37,019 nucleotides of DNA. Source: Deltaproteobacteria bacterium (GTDB taxonomy: Bacteria; Myxococcota_A; UBA796; UBA9615). The first letter of the stretch is position 1, and every line of letters starts with the position of its first letter. Position numbers and translations under genes: made by a program. The stretch spans positions 1-37,019 of the forward strand of contig PBPL01000223.1 in assembly GCA_002724675.1 (NCBI GenBank). The letters are read 5' to 3'. The notes under the pieces were generated by a model. That model did no database searches. It worked only from the letters and a program-made list of their open reading frames with translations, and was not told the DNA's origin. Below are positions 10,144 through 20,005 of the stretch, in pieces.

Positions 10144-11082
10144 ATGCCAACCACCACCCACTGGACCGCACCGCCGTGGCTCCAAGCCCTCCCCGACCAG
10201 TTGCCATCCTGGGTGGACGAGCGCCCACAAGTGCCATGGAACCTTGTGGGCTTGCTACGAAGTTGGTCACAGCACCCCAAGTCCATGGACTTTCTCGACC
10301 CCGAGTCCCCCAACTTTTCGTGGAAGGCTCTACAGACCCGCATGTACCAGGAGTTGCTGGACGGAGTCGTCGAGCTCAGCCCCACTCGGCCCCAGCGCAT
10401 CCTGGACGCCGCCTGCGGTGTTGGGCGGTTCCTGGTGCCTCTGGTGAACGACGGCCACGAAGTGGTGGGGATCGACGCCTGCCGGCCATCGCTAGAAGCA
10501 GCAGAACGGCACCTGGTTGGGCTATCTCAAGAATCGGGCAAGGGCTCCGCCACTTTAATTTGGGGGGATGTGGAGGAGCTCGTCGTCCCCTACGATCTCG
10601 TGCCCGACGAGTCCTTCGATGTCGTCCTAGCCATGGAGCTCTTGTGCTATCTGGCCGACCCAGCATCCGTGGCACGCTCCTTGGCCAAGCGACTCAGGCC
10701 AGGCGGCTGCATGGTGGTGTCCGTGGAGGCATGGCCGGGAGCGCTCCTGACCGACCTGCACGCCGCAAAAACTGTTGGAATGGAGCGCTGTTTGGAGGAG
10801 CGGGTGCTGGCGGTTCCTCTCGACCGGTGGGTGCATCCGTTCGACGCACAGGAACTGGCGTCTATACTGCAAGGCGCAGGCCTAGAGGTGCTCTCGATCC
10901 GTGGCACCCATTACCTACCCGATGGACCCATGATGGACCTGATTGACCCGAACCGCGTCGGAACACCGGACTACGACAACGAGGTCCTGCGACTGGAGGC
11001 TGCCTTGCGGCAAGAACCCGAGACAGCCCAACTAGCACGCGCTTGGTTGGCCGTAGCACGCGCACCGGAGACAAACCCATGA
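10144..11082 (+). CDS. Class I SAM-dependent methyltransferase
   Basis: RILDAACGVGRFLVPLVNDGHEVVGIDACRPSLEAAERH ... FDVVLAMELLCYLADPASVARSLAKRLRPGGCMVVSVE. Confidence 0.88.
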   Translation: MPTTTHWTAPPWLQALPDQLPSWVDERPQVPWNLVGLLRSWSQHPKSMDFLDPESPNFSWKALQTRMYQELLDGVVELSPTRPQRILDAACGVGRFLVPLVNDGHEVVGIDACRPSLEAAERHLVGLSQESGKGSATLIWGDVEELVVPYDLVPDESFDVVLAMELLCYLADPASVARSLAKRLRPGGCMVVSVEAWPGALLTDLHAAKTVGMERCLEERVLAVPLDRWVHPFDAQELASILQGAGLEVLSIRGTHYLPDGPMMDLIDPNRVGTPDYDNEVLRLEAALRQEPETAQLARAWLAVARAPETNP

Positions 11083-12617
11083 AGGTGATGCTCATCTTCA
11101 GCCCCCGCTACTACTGGCCTTTTGTCAGTGAGGGAGACAACTACCTAGTCCCCCAGAGCCTCGTGTACCTGTCGGCCGTCCTGAGAGAGGCCGGCCATGA
11201 CGTGCGCGTCTACGACTGCATGCCGCTTAAGATGGGTTGGCGGAGTCTCGAAAACGCCATGCGAGACTTCGACCCTGACGCAGTGTGCGTGGGCGAGAAT
11301 CACGCGCTGTACGCCCACGAGGCCATGAAGGTCGTGCAGCTGGCAAAAGATGTGGTGCCCCGAGCTCGCCGGATCGTGGGCGGCGCACACTTCACCAATC
11401 TCTACAACAAGTACATGTCCGAGCACCCCATCGAGTTCGTGGTGTGTGCGGAGGGCGAGTACACGCTCCGAGATCTCATCGAAGAGCTCGAGCAGCCCGA
11501 CCCGGACCCCTCCAAGGTCCAGGGGATCGTCTATCGACAAGGCGAGGGGGACGACGAAGAGTTCATAAAGACCCATCCCCGGGTGCTGATCGAAGACCTC
11601 GATGCGCTACCACTGCCCGCCTATGACCTGGTCCCCATGGACCGCTACGGCACCAGCAAGCTTCTCTTCTCTCCAGGAGGCACGACGATCCACCACAGCC
11701 GGGGCTGCACGGCCTCGTGCTCCTTCTGTGTGTGGTGGACCCAGATGGCGCATCGTGAAGAGTGGGACGACGGTACCGTGGAGCTCCGACCCCGATGGCG
11801 GACCAAGTCCGTGGACCGGACCATGGAGGAGATCGAGGAGCTCTACTACCGCTACGGCAAGAAGTGTTACGTGTGGGTGGACGAGAGTTGGAACATCGAC
11901 GCACGCTGGAACGACCAGTTCGCCGACGAGGTCATCCGCTCGGGGATGGACATCACCTGGTTCGCCTTCATGCGGAGCGACTGCATCATCCGTGATGAGA
12001 AGCGCGGCATCCTCGAGAAGCTGGTGCATGCGGGGCTTCGCCACCTGTGCATCGGGGTGGAGCGAGCAGAAGACGAGCGCCTGAAGCAATTCAACAAGGG
12101 CTTCTACAACAACGATCAGTTGCGAGAGACCTTCCGAATCCTCGACAAGTACCCGGCCATCTTCAAGCAAGCCACATTCATCGTGGGGACACGGTACGAG
12201 ACCCGGGAGAGCATGTTCCGACAGGCCGAGCTGGCCAAAGAGCTCAACGTCGACTACCCGGCATTTCATCCCATCACGCCCGTCCCCGGCACGCCGGTCT
12301 TCGACCAGGCCATGCAAGAGGGGTGGATCACACTGGAGGACTTCACCGAGTTCGACTGGATGACACCGATGATGGACAGCGACTACATGACCCGAGAAGA
12401 GATCGGGCGCGCGCTCTACGACATCAATCGCAAGTTCGTCACACCACGGTGGCTACTGAAGGGCTTGCTCTCCAAGAACAAGTACAAGCGCGATATGTAC
12501 AAGTGGTGGCTCAAGGTCGCTCTGGGCGTCTCCGTTGATGCACTGAAGCATCGCGTCAATCCGGTGAAAGAGCAGAGCTTTACCAACCTGGTCAAGCCCG
12601 ACTGGTACGACCTCTGA
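11079..12617 (+). CDS. B12-binding-domain radical SAM protein
   Basis: N-terminal B12-binding-like fold (LPQSLVYLSAVLREAGHDVRVYD, like the motif-less B12-binding domains), radical SAM CTASCSFC (CxxxCxxC); ATGA overlap with upstream methyltransferase. Confidence 0.9.
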   Translation: MKVMLIFSPRYYWPFVSEGDNYLVPQSLVYLSAVLREAGHDVRVYDCMPLKMGWRSLENAMRDFDPDAVCVGENHALYAHEAMKVVQLAKDVVPRARRIVGGAHFTNLYNKYMSEHPIEFVVCAEGEYTLRDLIEELEQPDPDPSKVQGIVYRQGEGDDEEFIKTHPRVLIEDLDALPLPAYDLVPMDRYGTSKLLFSPGGTTIHHSRGCTASCSFCVWWTQMAHREEWDDGTVELRPRWRTKSVDRTMEEIEELYYRYGKKCYVWVDESWNIDARWNDQFADEVIRSGMDITWFAFMRSDCIIRDEKRGILEKLVHAGLRHLCIGVERAEDERLKQFNKGFYNNDQLRETFRILDKYPAIFKQATFIVGTRYETRESMFRQAELAKELNVDYPAFHPITPVPGTPVFDQAMQEGWITLEDFTEFDWMTPMMDSDYMTREEIGRALYDINRKFVTPRWLLKGLLSKNKYKRDMYKWWLKVALGVSVDALKHRVNPVKEQSFTNLVKPDWYDL

Positions 12618-12669
12618 GGCCCTCGGGTGGTTCCCACGGAGCCCCAGAGCTACCGGCTGAGTCTCATCC

Positions 12670-13089
12670 ATGCGCATAGAAATCATCCGAGGGCTGCCTC
12701 TCGAGAGCCGAGGCCTCCGCGCCTTCCTGGGAACCATCGGTCTGATGGCCATCGCGGCAGCTCGGTTCTTCCCCTTCGACCAAATGCCGCCCATCTGCAC
12801 CTTTCGAAGGCTGACTGGTCACCCGTGCGTCGGCTGCGGCATGACCCGTTCTTGGGTCCATTTCGCCCACGGGCGAGCCGCGGATGCCTTCGTGCAAAGC
12901 CCCCTGGGTGCGGTGCTATTCCTGGCCATGATTGGGGCGCTCCTCTACCTAGCCCTCCGGTCATTCACCGGTATCCCGGCACTGCGAGTTCGCATGAATC
13001 CGGTGTCGTGGTGGGTGCTCGGCGGAACGAGCGTCGTGCTGGTCGCCATCCACTGGCTCTACCTGGAGCTGAGTGGTGTGGCTCTCTGA
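12670..13089 (+). CDS. DUF2752 domain membrane protein
   Basis: CTFRRLTGHPCVGCGMTRSWVHFAHGRAADAFVQSPLGAVLFLAM is the DUF2752 signature; hydrophobic helices. Confidence 0.85.
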   Translation: MRIEIIRGLPLESRGLRAFLGTIGLMAIAAARFFPFDQMPPICTFRRLTGHPCVGCGMTRSWVHFAHGRAADAFVQSPLGAVLFLAMIGALLYLALRSFTGIPALRVRMNPVSWWVLGGTSVVLVAIHWLYLELSGVAL

Positions 13090-13160
13090 GGAGCTCCATC
13101 CAGACCCCAACGAGCAACAACTCAACACCCCTGCCCGATCCCCGGTAGGATGCCGATGCC

Positions 13161-13970
13161 ATGCTCTCCACCGCCCGGCCTAAGCCAGCAGTAGACGAAG
13201 CTCTTGACTCCTCGCCGCAGACGCAAGGCGCACCGAGCATCTCCGTCATCGTGCCTGCCCACAATGAGGCGCGCAGCCTGCCAACCCTGGTCGAGCGAGT
13301 CGGTCAGACATTGCAGGCGGAAGGGTGGTCTTACGAGATCCTGGTTGTCGATGACGGAAGTCGCGACAACACACGCGCCGTGCTCGAGGAGCTCCAGGGT
13401 AACCACCCTCGGCTACGAGCCCGATTCCTCGATCGCCAGCGAGGCAAGTCCTACGCGCTCAGCTGTGGACTGCGAGCCGCTCGAGGCGACACTGTCGTGT
13501 TCATGGATGCCGACCTTCAGGATGTCCCGGAAGAGGTGCCTACACTGCTAAGAGCCCTTGAAGATGGGCCGCTCGACCTGGTCCAAGGGTGGCGCGAGCA
13601 CCGGGCAGACTCCCCCATCAAGACCCTGGCCTCCGTCGCGTTCAACCGCATGTGCTCCAGCCTCTCCGGACTACACCTCCACGACGTCAATTGTGGTCTC
13701 AAGGTGTTTCGTCGATCCGCGCTTACCGACCTGCGTTTGGCGGCTGGAGAGCACCGATTCGTGCCCCTTCTCGCTCACCGTACGGGGCTTCGGGTGGGCG
13801 AGGTGAAGGTGCAGCACTCGCCCCGTGCTTTTGGGAAGAGCCGGTACGGCTGGAGCCGCTACGGTGTCGGGCTCCGCGACCTCGTTCGCATTGCGCTGTT
13901 GCCGCGACTCCTCGAAGCGCTGCATCCCGACCGACAGAACCCAGGCGAGTCTCAGCACGAACTCACCTGA
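13161..13970 (+). CDS. Glycosyltransferase family 2 (dolichyl-phosphate mannosyltransferase-like)
   Basis: ISVIVPAHNEARSLPTLVERV...YEILVVDDGSRDNTRAVLEEL...DTVVFMDADLQDVPEEVP. Confidence 0.92.
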   Translation: MLSTARPKPAVDEALDSSPQTQGAPSISVIVPAHNEARSLPTLVERVGQTLQAEGWSYEILVVDDGSRDNTRAVLEELQGNHPRLRARFLDRQRGKSYALSCGLRAARGDTVVFMDADLQDVPEEVPTLLRALEDGPLDLVQGWREHRADSPIKTLASVAFNRMCSSLSGLHLHDVNCGLKVFRRSALTDLRLAAGEHRFVPLLAHRTGLRVGEVKVQHSPRAFGKSRYGWSRYGVGLRDLVRIALLPRLLEALHPDRQNPGESQHELT

Positions 13971-14003
13971 GCAAACCAGCGGGGCAGCCGCTATTCTCTG
14001 GCG

Positions 14004-15023
14004 GTGCCGCTACCGAACCACCCTTTCCAGATCGCCAACTCGCTAGCCAAGGCGCGCCTGGGGGGGCGGACCCCGCTGAAGGTCACACACCTCTTGACCT
14101 ACGCCTGCAACGTCGAGTGCGGCTTCTGCACACGCATCCACATCCCATCGGAGACCATGGAGCCACACCAGGTGCTGGCAATGATGGACTCTTTTGCTCG
14201 CCTCGGGACACGTTGGTGGGTCTTCAATGGTGGCGAGCCCACGCTCGTGAAGCCTCTCGGCCAATACATTGAGCGAGCGCGCTCCCTCGAGTTCCACGCA
14301 ACCATGGTCACCAACGGCACGGGCGTCGCTGCTCGCATCGACGAGCTCAAGAGACTGGACCTTGTCATCTGCTCGATCCATGGCCCACGAGACACCCACG
14401 ACCGCACACTGGGACGGGAAGGAGCCTTTGACGAGGCCATGCGAGGTGTACGCATGCTCCGGGACGAAGGCGTGGAGGTCTGCCTGCTCTGTGTACTCAA
14501 CGAACGCAATCGGGACTTGCTGGACGCGATGCTCTGCCTAGGAGAGGAACTGGGCGTCGGAGTCGCGTTCCAGCCCGTAGTGGAGACCCAACTGGGCGGA
14601 GCGCAAGTGCCCCTAGACTTGGTGCCCCGGCAGACTGCAATGACCGATGCGGTCAACTGGCTACTGGAGCAGAAAATGGCCGACCGACCGGTGTCCTGCT
14701 CTCGGGCCTACCTGGAAGCCCTCATGGACTCTTGGCCCAACCGACCGTTCGGAGCCAACTGCTGGGCAGGCCGACTGTTCTGTGAGGTCACACCCGAGGG
14801 CTTCGTAGTCCCTTGCTGCTCCGAAGAGGAATACACCTTTGCCCGCTGTCACGGCCCCACTGTGGGTTGGGAGCGGGCCTTCCTCGCGCTGCCAGACCGA
14901 TCTGAGTGCAGGTCCTGTTGGTTCAAGGGGCCGCAAGAGATCAACCTGCTGCTCAGCATGCAGCCCAGCCACCTGAAGCGAGCAGCCACCAACGCAGCTC
15001 GCGGCCGGCTTCTCTGGGACTGA
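14004..15023 (+). CDS. Radical SAM protein with SPASM/twitch-like C-terminal Cys cluster
   Basis: GTG start; LLTYACNVECGFCTRIH (CxxxCxxC); C-terminal NCWAGRLFCEVTPEGFVVPCCSEEEY...CRSCW. Confidence 0.88.
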   Translation: MPLPNHPFQIANSLAKARLGGRTPLKVTHLLTYACNVECGFCTRIHIPSETMEPHQVLAMMDSFARLGTRWWVFNGGEPTLVKPLGQYIERARSLEFHATMVTNGTGVAARIDELKRLDLVICSIHGPRDTHDRTLGREGAFDEAMRGVRMLRDEGVEVCLLCVLNERNRDLLDAMLCLGEELGVGVAFQPVVETQLGGAQVPLDLVPRQTAMTDAVNWLLEQKMADRPVSCSRAYLEALMDSWPNRPFGANCWAGRLFCEVTPEGFVVPCCSEEEYTFARCHGPTVGWERAFLALPDRSECRSCWFKGPQEINLLLSMQPSHLKRAATNAARGRLLWD

Positions 15024-15025
15024 CC

Positions 15026-16480
15026 GTGCGACTCGTCTTCGTGCAAAAGGATCCCATCGCCAACCTGGCGACGATGTGTCTTTCGGCCGTCGCCAAGGAG
15101 GCGGGACACCAGTGCGAGGTGTTGATCGATCCGGCCGAGCCACGGCTCCTCCAGTCCATTCGACGGCTGGACCCCGACGTCGTGTGCTTGTCAGCGACGA
15201 CAGGACAACATCTCTGGCAACTGAGGCTCGCCGAAGCCATCAAGGCCCGCTGGAACCCGGTGGTGCTCATGGGTGGCCCGCACCCGACCTTCTACCCTCG
15301 AGTGCTCGAAGAGAACGAGAGTGTCGACTACATCTGCATGGGCGAAGGCGAAGATTGCCTCCTGGAGTTGCTCGATGTCCTGGAGCACGGGGGCGACGTC
15401 GCCACGGTTCCCAACCTCGGCTGGCGCGATGACGACGGCATGGTGGTCTCCAACCCCATGCGCCCTCTGGTGCAGGACCCCGACGCCTGGCCCTTCCCGG
15501 ACCGGAGCATCTACGACCGATATGACTTCGTCTCGAAGCGGCGCACGATCTCGGTGATGAGTGCGCGAGGCTGCCCCTACAAGTGCACGTTCTGCTTCAA
15601 CGTCACGCTCCAAGAGATGTACAGGGGCAAGGGCAAGTACGTGCGCACGAAGTCCGTGGACTACATGATCCGCGAGCTAAAGGATGTGGTCGAGCGATAC
15701 CCGCACGTGCGACAAGTTGGGTTCGCCGACGACATCTTCGTCATCAACTTCCGCGGCTGGGGACGAGAATTCCTGGAGCGCTATGGGCGCGAGATCGGCC
15801 TGCCGTTTTCCTGCCTATTGAGACCCGACCTGGTCACCCCAGAACTCGTGCGTTCCTTGGCCGAGGCCAACTGCAAGATGATCAAGATTGGTGTCGAGAC
15901 CGGTGACGAAGACCTACGCATTCGAGTCTTGAAGAAGGGACGACTCGACAACGAACAGATGCGAATTGCCGGGCAGCTCATCAAGGAAGCCGGAATCCTC
16001 TTGTACACCTTCAACATCGTCGGCATCCCGGGCGAGGATCTCGATCTCGCCATGAAGACCGCCGAGTTGAACATGGCCATGGGCGCCGACCACGCCTGGG
16101 CGAGCATGTGCCAACCCTACCCAGGGACTCACCTGGAGAGTTGGTCGGTAGAACATGGCTTCTTGGATCCGGAAACAGCTCAACGAGATTTTCAGTACAC
16201 GTACTTCATCGACACACCACTGGAGCTCGACCAGAAGCGGGAGCTCTGCAACTTCCAGAAGCTTCTACCGCTGCTGGTCAGCTTCCCGCGACTTCGTCCC
16301 CTTGTGGAGCGGGCGGTCCAGCTCCCACCCAACCGAGGCTTTGAGTTGCTGTTCAAGGCGCACTACGCCCTCGGCCTGGCAAAGACCGGGCAGCTGGACT
16401 GGGTAGACATGGCGAGGCTCCTGCCGCTCACTGCCAACTACTGGACTGGCGACGGCACGCTCGATCCCGGAACTATGTAG
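15026..16480 (+). CDS. B12-binding-domain radical SAM protein
   Basis: GTG start at 15026 (VRLVFVQKDPIANLATMCLSAVAKEAGHQCEVLID), radical SAM CPYKCTFCF, IKIGVETGDEDLRIRVLKKGR. Confidence 0.9.
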   Translation: MRLVFVQKDPIANLATMCLSAVAKEAGHQCEVLIDPAEPRLLQSIRRLDPDVVCLSATTGQHLWQLRLAEAIKARWNPVVLMGGPHPTFYPRVLEENESVDYICMGEGEDCLLELLDVLEHGGDVATVPNLGWRDDDGMVVSNPMRPLVQDPDAWPFPDRSIYDRYDFVSKRRTISVMSARGCPYKCTFCFNVTLQEMYRGKGKYVRTKSVDYMIRELKDVVERYPHVRQVGFADDIFVINFRGWGREFLERYGREIGLPFSCLLRPDLVTPELVRSLAEANCKMIKIGVETGDEDLRIRVLKKGRLDNEQMRIAGQLIKEAGILLYTFNIVGIPGEDLDLAMKTAELNMAMGADHAWASMCQPYPGTHLESWSVEHGFLDPETAQRDFQYTYFIDTPLELDQKRELCNFQKLLPLLVSFPRLRPLVERAVQLPPNRGFELLFKAHYALGLAKTGQLDWVDMARLLPLTANYWTGDGTLDPGTM

Positions 16481-16512
16481 CTGCACACCCCTCGCCCCAC
16501 CTCGAGCCAACT

Positions 16513-17589
16513 ATGAACACGACGGACACCGAGCAGCCTCGGGTCTCCATCATCGTTCCGGCCTATCAGGCCGCGAGTCATCTTCCCAGCTGTGTCGAAG
16601 CCTTGAGTCATCAGACGGCAGCCAAAGACAGCTTCGAGGTGCTGATCGTCGACGACGGCAGCTCCGACAGAACAGCCGAGACCCCACTGCCACAGGGCTA
16701 CCGACTACTCCACCACGAGCGCAACCGAGGTGCAGCCGCCGCCCGCAACACCGGCGCTCGAGCGGCCCGCGGGCAGGTGTTGCTCTTTGTGGACGTGGAC
16801 GTCGTGCCGTCCGAAGCGCTCGTCGAGGCCGTACTGGATCTGTTCTTCGACCCGAGCACCGGTGAGATCCGCTGTCGTGCTGCCACGGGGTGTTACGACC
16901 CCGAGCCTGCCAATGACGGCTGGTTCCCCCGGTACAAGGCCTTGTGGACATGGTTCTGCTGGAGACGAACCGGCGAAGCGCGAAGCGACAGTGACCACCT
17001 ACAAGGAGCGCTGTGCGCTATCTCCAAGGCTATTTTCTGGCAGTTGGATGGCTTCGACGAGGGCTACCTGGGAGGCAGCGTAGAGGACTACGAATTCTCC
17101 ACGCGCCTCCGGTCCGATGGCTCGCAGATCATGTTTGACGCACGCATCCGGGGAAAGCACCGGTTCCCCGGCTTCCTGACAGTGGCCCGCAATTACTGGG
17201 CCCGAACGCGCATGTGGCTGAGGCTTCGCTTCGGCACACAGTCGCCAAGAGCCCGGACACCCCTGCGCTCGGGGCAGGCCAATGCTCGGGCAGGCGCTGG
17301 TGCCTTGTTGGCCCTGGCTGCAGTTGTCACTCAGACTCTTAGCTTCCTACCCATCGCCATCGACCACGGGTCACTTCTGCAGGGCCTAGCGCTGGCCAGC
17401 GCCGTGGGCTACCTAGCTACTGTCTCGTCCTTTCTGATCTTCGCCCTCCGACGCCACGGCATCCCCTTTGCTAGCTACGCTCTGGTCGTCCACTTTGCGC
17501 TGTCGGTTGTTGTGGGCATCGCCGCCTTGTCAGCGCCCTTGGGTGCGGGCAGCCACCGGAGCGCTGCTACCACGGGCACCACAGTCTGA
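16513..17589 (+). CDS. Glycosyltransferase family 2 with C-terminal transmembrane segments
   Basis: VSIIVPAYQAASHLPSCVEALSHQ...FEVLIVDDGSSDRTAE...RGAAAARNTGARAARGQVLLFVDVDVVP; hydrophobic C-terminus. Confidence 0.9.
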   Translation: MNTTDTEQPRVSIIVPAYQAASHLPSCVEALSHQTAAKDSFEVLIVDDGSSDRTAETPLPQGYRLLHHERNRGAAAARNTGARAARGQVLLFVDVDVVPSEALVEAVLDLFFDPSTGEIRCRAATGCYDPEPANDGWFPRYKALWTWFCWRRTGEARSDSDHLQGALCAISKAIFWQLDGFDEGYLGGSVEDYEFSTRLRSDGSQIMFDARIRGKHRFPGFLTVARNYWARTRMWLRLRFGTQSPRARTPLRSGQANARAGAGALLALAAVVTQTLSFLPIAIDHGSLLQGLALASAVGYLATVSSFLIFALRRHGIPFASYALVVHFALSVVVGIAALSAPLGAGSHRSAATTGTTV

Positions 17590-17682
17590 GGGGAACCAGC
17601 CAAGTTCCTGTGACGGATCCCGCTGGGGGACTTGTCATCTCAGGCTTCTTCATTACAGTTCCTTGCCCGAAGGATAAACCTG

Positions 17683-18405
17683 ATGGACAAGGTCCGCGCC
17701 ATTTGCCGGCGGGAGTTCGCCGGCTACTTCAACACACCACTCGGCTACATCGTCGTAGCCGTGTTTCTGCTGTGCTTTGGCTTCTTCTTCTTCTACGTCG
17801 TGGACGTGCTGGGCTCCCAGGTGGCATCCATGCGCGGGCTGTTCCAGCTCGCCCCGCTGATCCTGGCGGTGCTCACCCCCGTAGTCACCATGCGACTGGT
17901 TGCTGAAGAACGCGCCAATGGCACGATTGAGTTGCTGCTGACCCTACCGGTGACTGAGTGGCAGGTGGTCTTGGGGAAGTATCTCGCGGCCATCGGAGTC
18001 GTGGCGCTCGCCACGGCGCTGACGCTCCCCTACGCAGCAACCCTCATGCTCTTGGGCGACCTCGACCTCGGCCCTGTCCTCGGCGGCTACTTTGGCCTGC
18101 TCCTGATGGCCGGTGGCTATGTCAGCCTAGGCTTGATCTGTTCGTGCATCACCAACAGCCAGGTCGTCGCAGCACTGTGGGCTCTGCTGTTGTGCATCGG
18201 TTTCTGGATCGCAGACAAGCTGGCGGCAGGCCTACCGGGTGGACCTCTCTCGGACGGTCTCCGATCGCTCGGCTTTGGCTATCACTTCCGCAACATCCAG
18301 CGCGGCGTTCTGGACACTCGTGACCTGCTGTACTTCCTGTCGGTCATCGTGGTCTCGCTTGCACTGTCGGTGCTCGTGCTCAAGCGACAGCGGCTTCGGA
18401 CCTAG
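17683..18405 (+). CDS. ABC transporter permease, GldF-like
   Basis: MDKVRAICRREFAGYFNTPLGYIVVAVFLLCFGFFFF...EERANGTIELLLTLPVTEWQVVLGKYLAA. Confidence 0.88.
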   Translation: MDKVRAICRREFAGYFNTPLGYIVVAVFLLCFGFFFFYVVDVLGSQVASMRGLFQLAPLILAVLTPVVTMRLVAEERANGTIELLLTLPVTEWQVVLGKYLAAIGVVALATALTLPYAATLMLLGDLDLGPVLGGYFGLLLMAGGYVSLGLICSCITNSQVVAALWALLLCIGFWIADKLAAGLPGGPLSDGLRSLGFGYHFRNIQRGVLDTRDLLYFLSVIVVSLALSVLVLKRQRLRT

Positions 18406-18414
18406 GAAGTAGAC

Positions 18415-20001
18415 ATGCAAGACCGTCGGTCCCTTTGGGCAAACGCCGTCCTCACGCTCCTGCTACTGGCAGCGATCTTTGCCTGTCTGAACACCTTGTC
18501 GCGGGACAGCTACGCTCGCATCGACCTGACCCGAGACAAGGAGTTCACCCTCAGCCCCGCCGCGCGGACAATCCTCCGCGGCCTGGAGGATGAGCTTCGC
18601 ATTGAGGTGTTCCTCAGCGAGAACTTGCCCCCACAGTTCGCCCTGCACACCCAGCGCATCAAGGACAAGCTCGCTGAGATGACGGCAGTCTCCCCCGTGC
18701 CGATTCGGGTGACCTACATCGACCCAGGCGAGAGCGACGAGGCCACCGCTAGGGCTCAGCGACTGGGTGTCTCTCCCCGGGAGACCTCCATTCGAAGCCG
18801 CGGGAAGATGGAGGCGCAGGTCACCTGGCTCGGGCTCTCCATTCACTACCGAGACCGGAGCGAGGTGTTGCCGTTCATCGACAGCACGGCGTTCCTGGAA
18901 TACGAGATCGGCCGAGCGATCCGGTCGCTTCAGACAGAGGCTGGGCGAGCGGTCATTGGCTGTGTCACGGGGCACGGCGAACCAGACTTCGCGGCCGCCG
19001 CAACGGAGCAGGGCAATCAACTGGCTCCACTGGCCAACGTGCTTCAAGAGAACTACGACCTAGTCTCAGTGGACCTCACGGCCGACGTGCCCGAGAACAT
19101 CGATGTGCTCCTCTTGATGGGACCCCAGCAGCAGCTGTCTGAAGCCGAGCTGTTTCGCCTCGACAGCTACGTCATGAAGGGCGGCGCACTGGGAGTGTTC
19201 CCCCTCGTGTCGCTGCCCGATCCCCAGACGCTCCAGCTGCGGCCCGCGCCAGTAGACCTGTCGCCGCTTTGGGCCACCTGGGGCATCGAAGTAGACAAGA
19301 GCCTGGTCATCGATCGTCACCTGAACGGGCTAATCCCCCTACCAGCCACAATTCGCACGGCAAGAGGCGCGATGCGAATCAACCGGCGCGTGAGCTCGCC
19401 GCTGGTCCCGATCGCCAACAACCTGGACCGCGAGCACCCCATCACGCGACGCCTAGACACCATTGTGGCCCCGTTCGCATCGTCCATAGACGCGCAGGCT
19501 GCGGTCTCCGATGTGGCGATTGACGCCACAGTGCTCGTCGCCACCTCCGACCGCTCCACTGCAGGAGCAGTAGTCACCTCTCTAGACCCGCGCCTAACGC
19601 CGGCGCCCAGCGACAAGGAGATCGCTGGGCCCCACGCGGTGTTCGTCAGCCTCAAGGGCAGCTTTGCCTCCGCCTGGGCAGGCCGAGTGCCGGAGGACAT
19701 CGGCGACAGCAGCACCGGCATCGAGGTCCCCGAGAGGTCTCCCGACGGCACCCGACTGGTCATTGGAACCTCCTTCGAGATGCCCATCGCCAACCCCCAG
19801 CTGCTCCTGGCCATGGTCGACTGGATGGCTGCCGATGAGACGCTATTGGGCATCCGGCCAAGCATGAGCGCACCGCCAGTCCTAGAGCTGCCCGAGGGTG
19901 GGGGGCTCGAGCTCATCAAACAAGCGAACGTAGTGGGAATGCCCCTCCTGGTCGTCCTCTTTGGTGTCCTGCGCCTACGTCGACGAAAGCGTCGGGGATA
20001 G
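18415..20001 (+). CDS. GldG-like ABC-type transport system auxiliary protein
   Basis: N-terminal TM, RIDLTRDKEFTLSPAARTILRGLEDELRIEVFLSENLPPQF...; C-terminal TM and RLRRRKRRG; follows the GldF-like permease. Confidence 0.87.
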   Translation: MQDRRSLWANAVLTLLLLAAIFACLNTLSRDSYARIDLTRDKEFTLSPAARTILRGLEDELRIEVFLSENLPPQFALHTQRIKDKLAEMTAVSPVPIRVTYIDPGESDEATARAQRLGVSPRETSIRSRGKMEAQVTWLGLSIHYRDRSEVLPFIDSTAFLEYEIGRAIRSLQTEAGRAVIGCVTGHGEPDFAAAATEQGNQLAPLANVLQENYDLVSVDLTADVPENIDVLLLMGPQQQLSEAELFRLDSYVMKGGALGVFPLVSLPDPQTLQLRPAPVDLSPLWATWGIEVDKSLVIDRHLNGLIPLPATIRTARGAMRINRRVSSPLVPIANNLDREHPITRRLDTIVAPFASSIDAQAAVSDVAIDATVLVATSDRSTAGAVVTSLDPRLTPAPSDKEIAGPHAVFVSLKGSFASAWAGRVPEDIGDSSTGIEVPERSPDGTRLVIGTSFEMPIANPQLLLAMVDWMAADETLLGIRPSMSAPPVLELPEGGGLELIKQANVVGMPLLVVLFGVLRLRRRKRRG

Positions 20002-20005
20002 ACCA

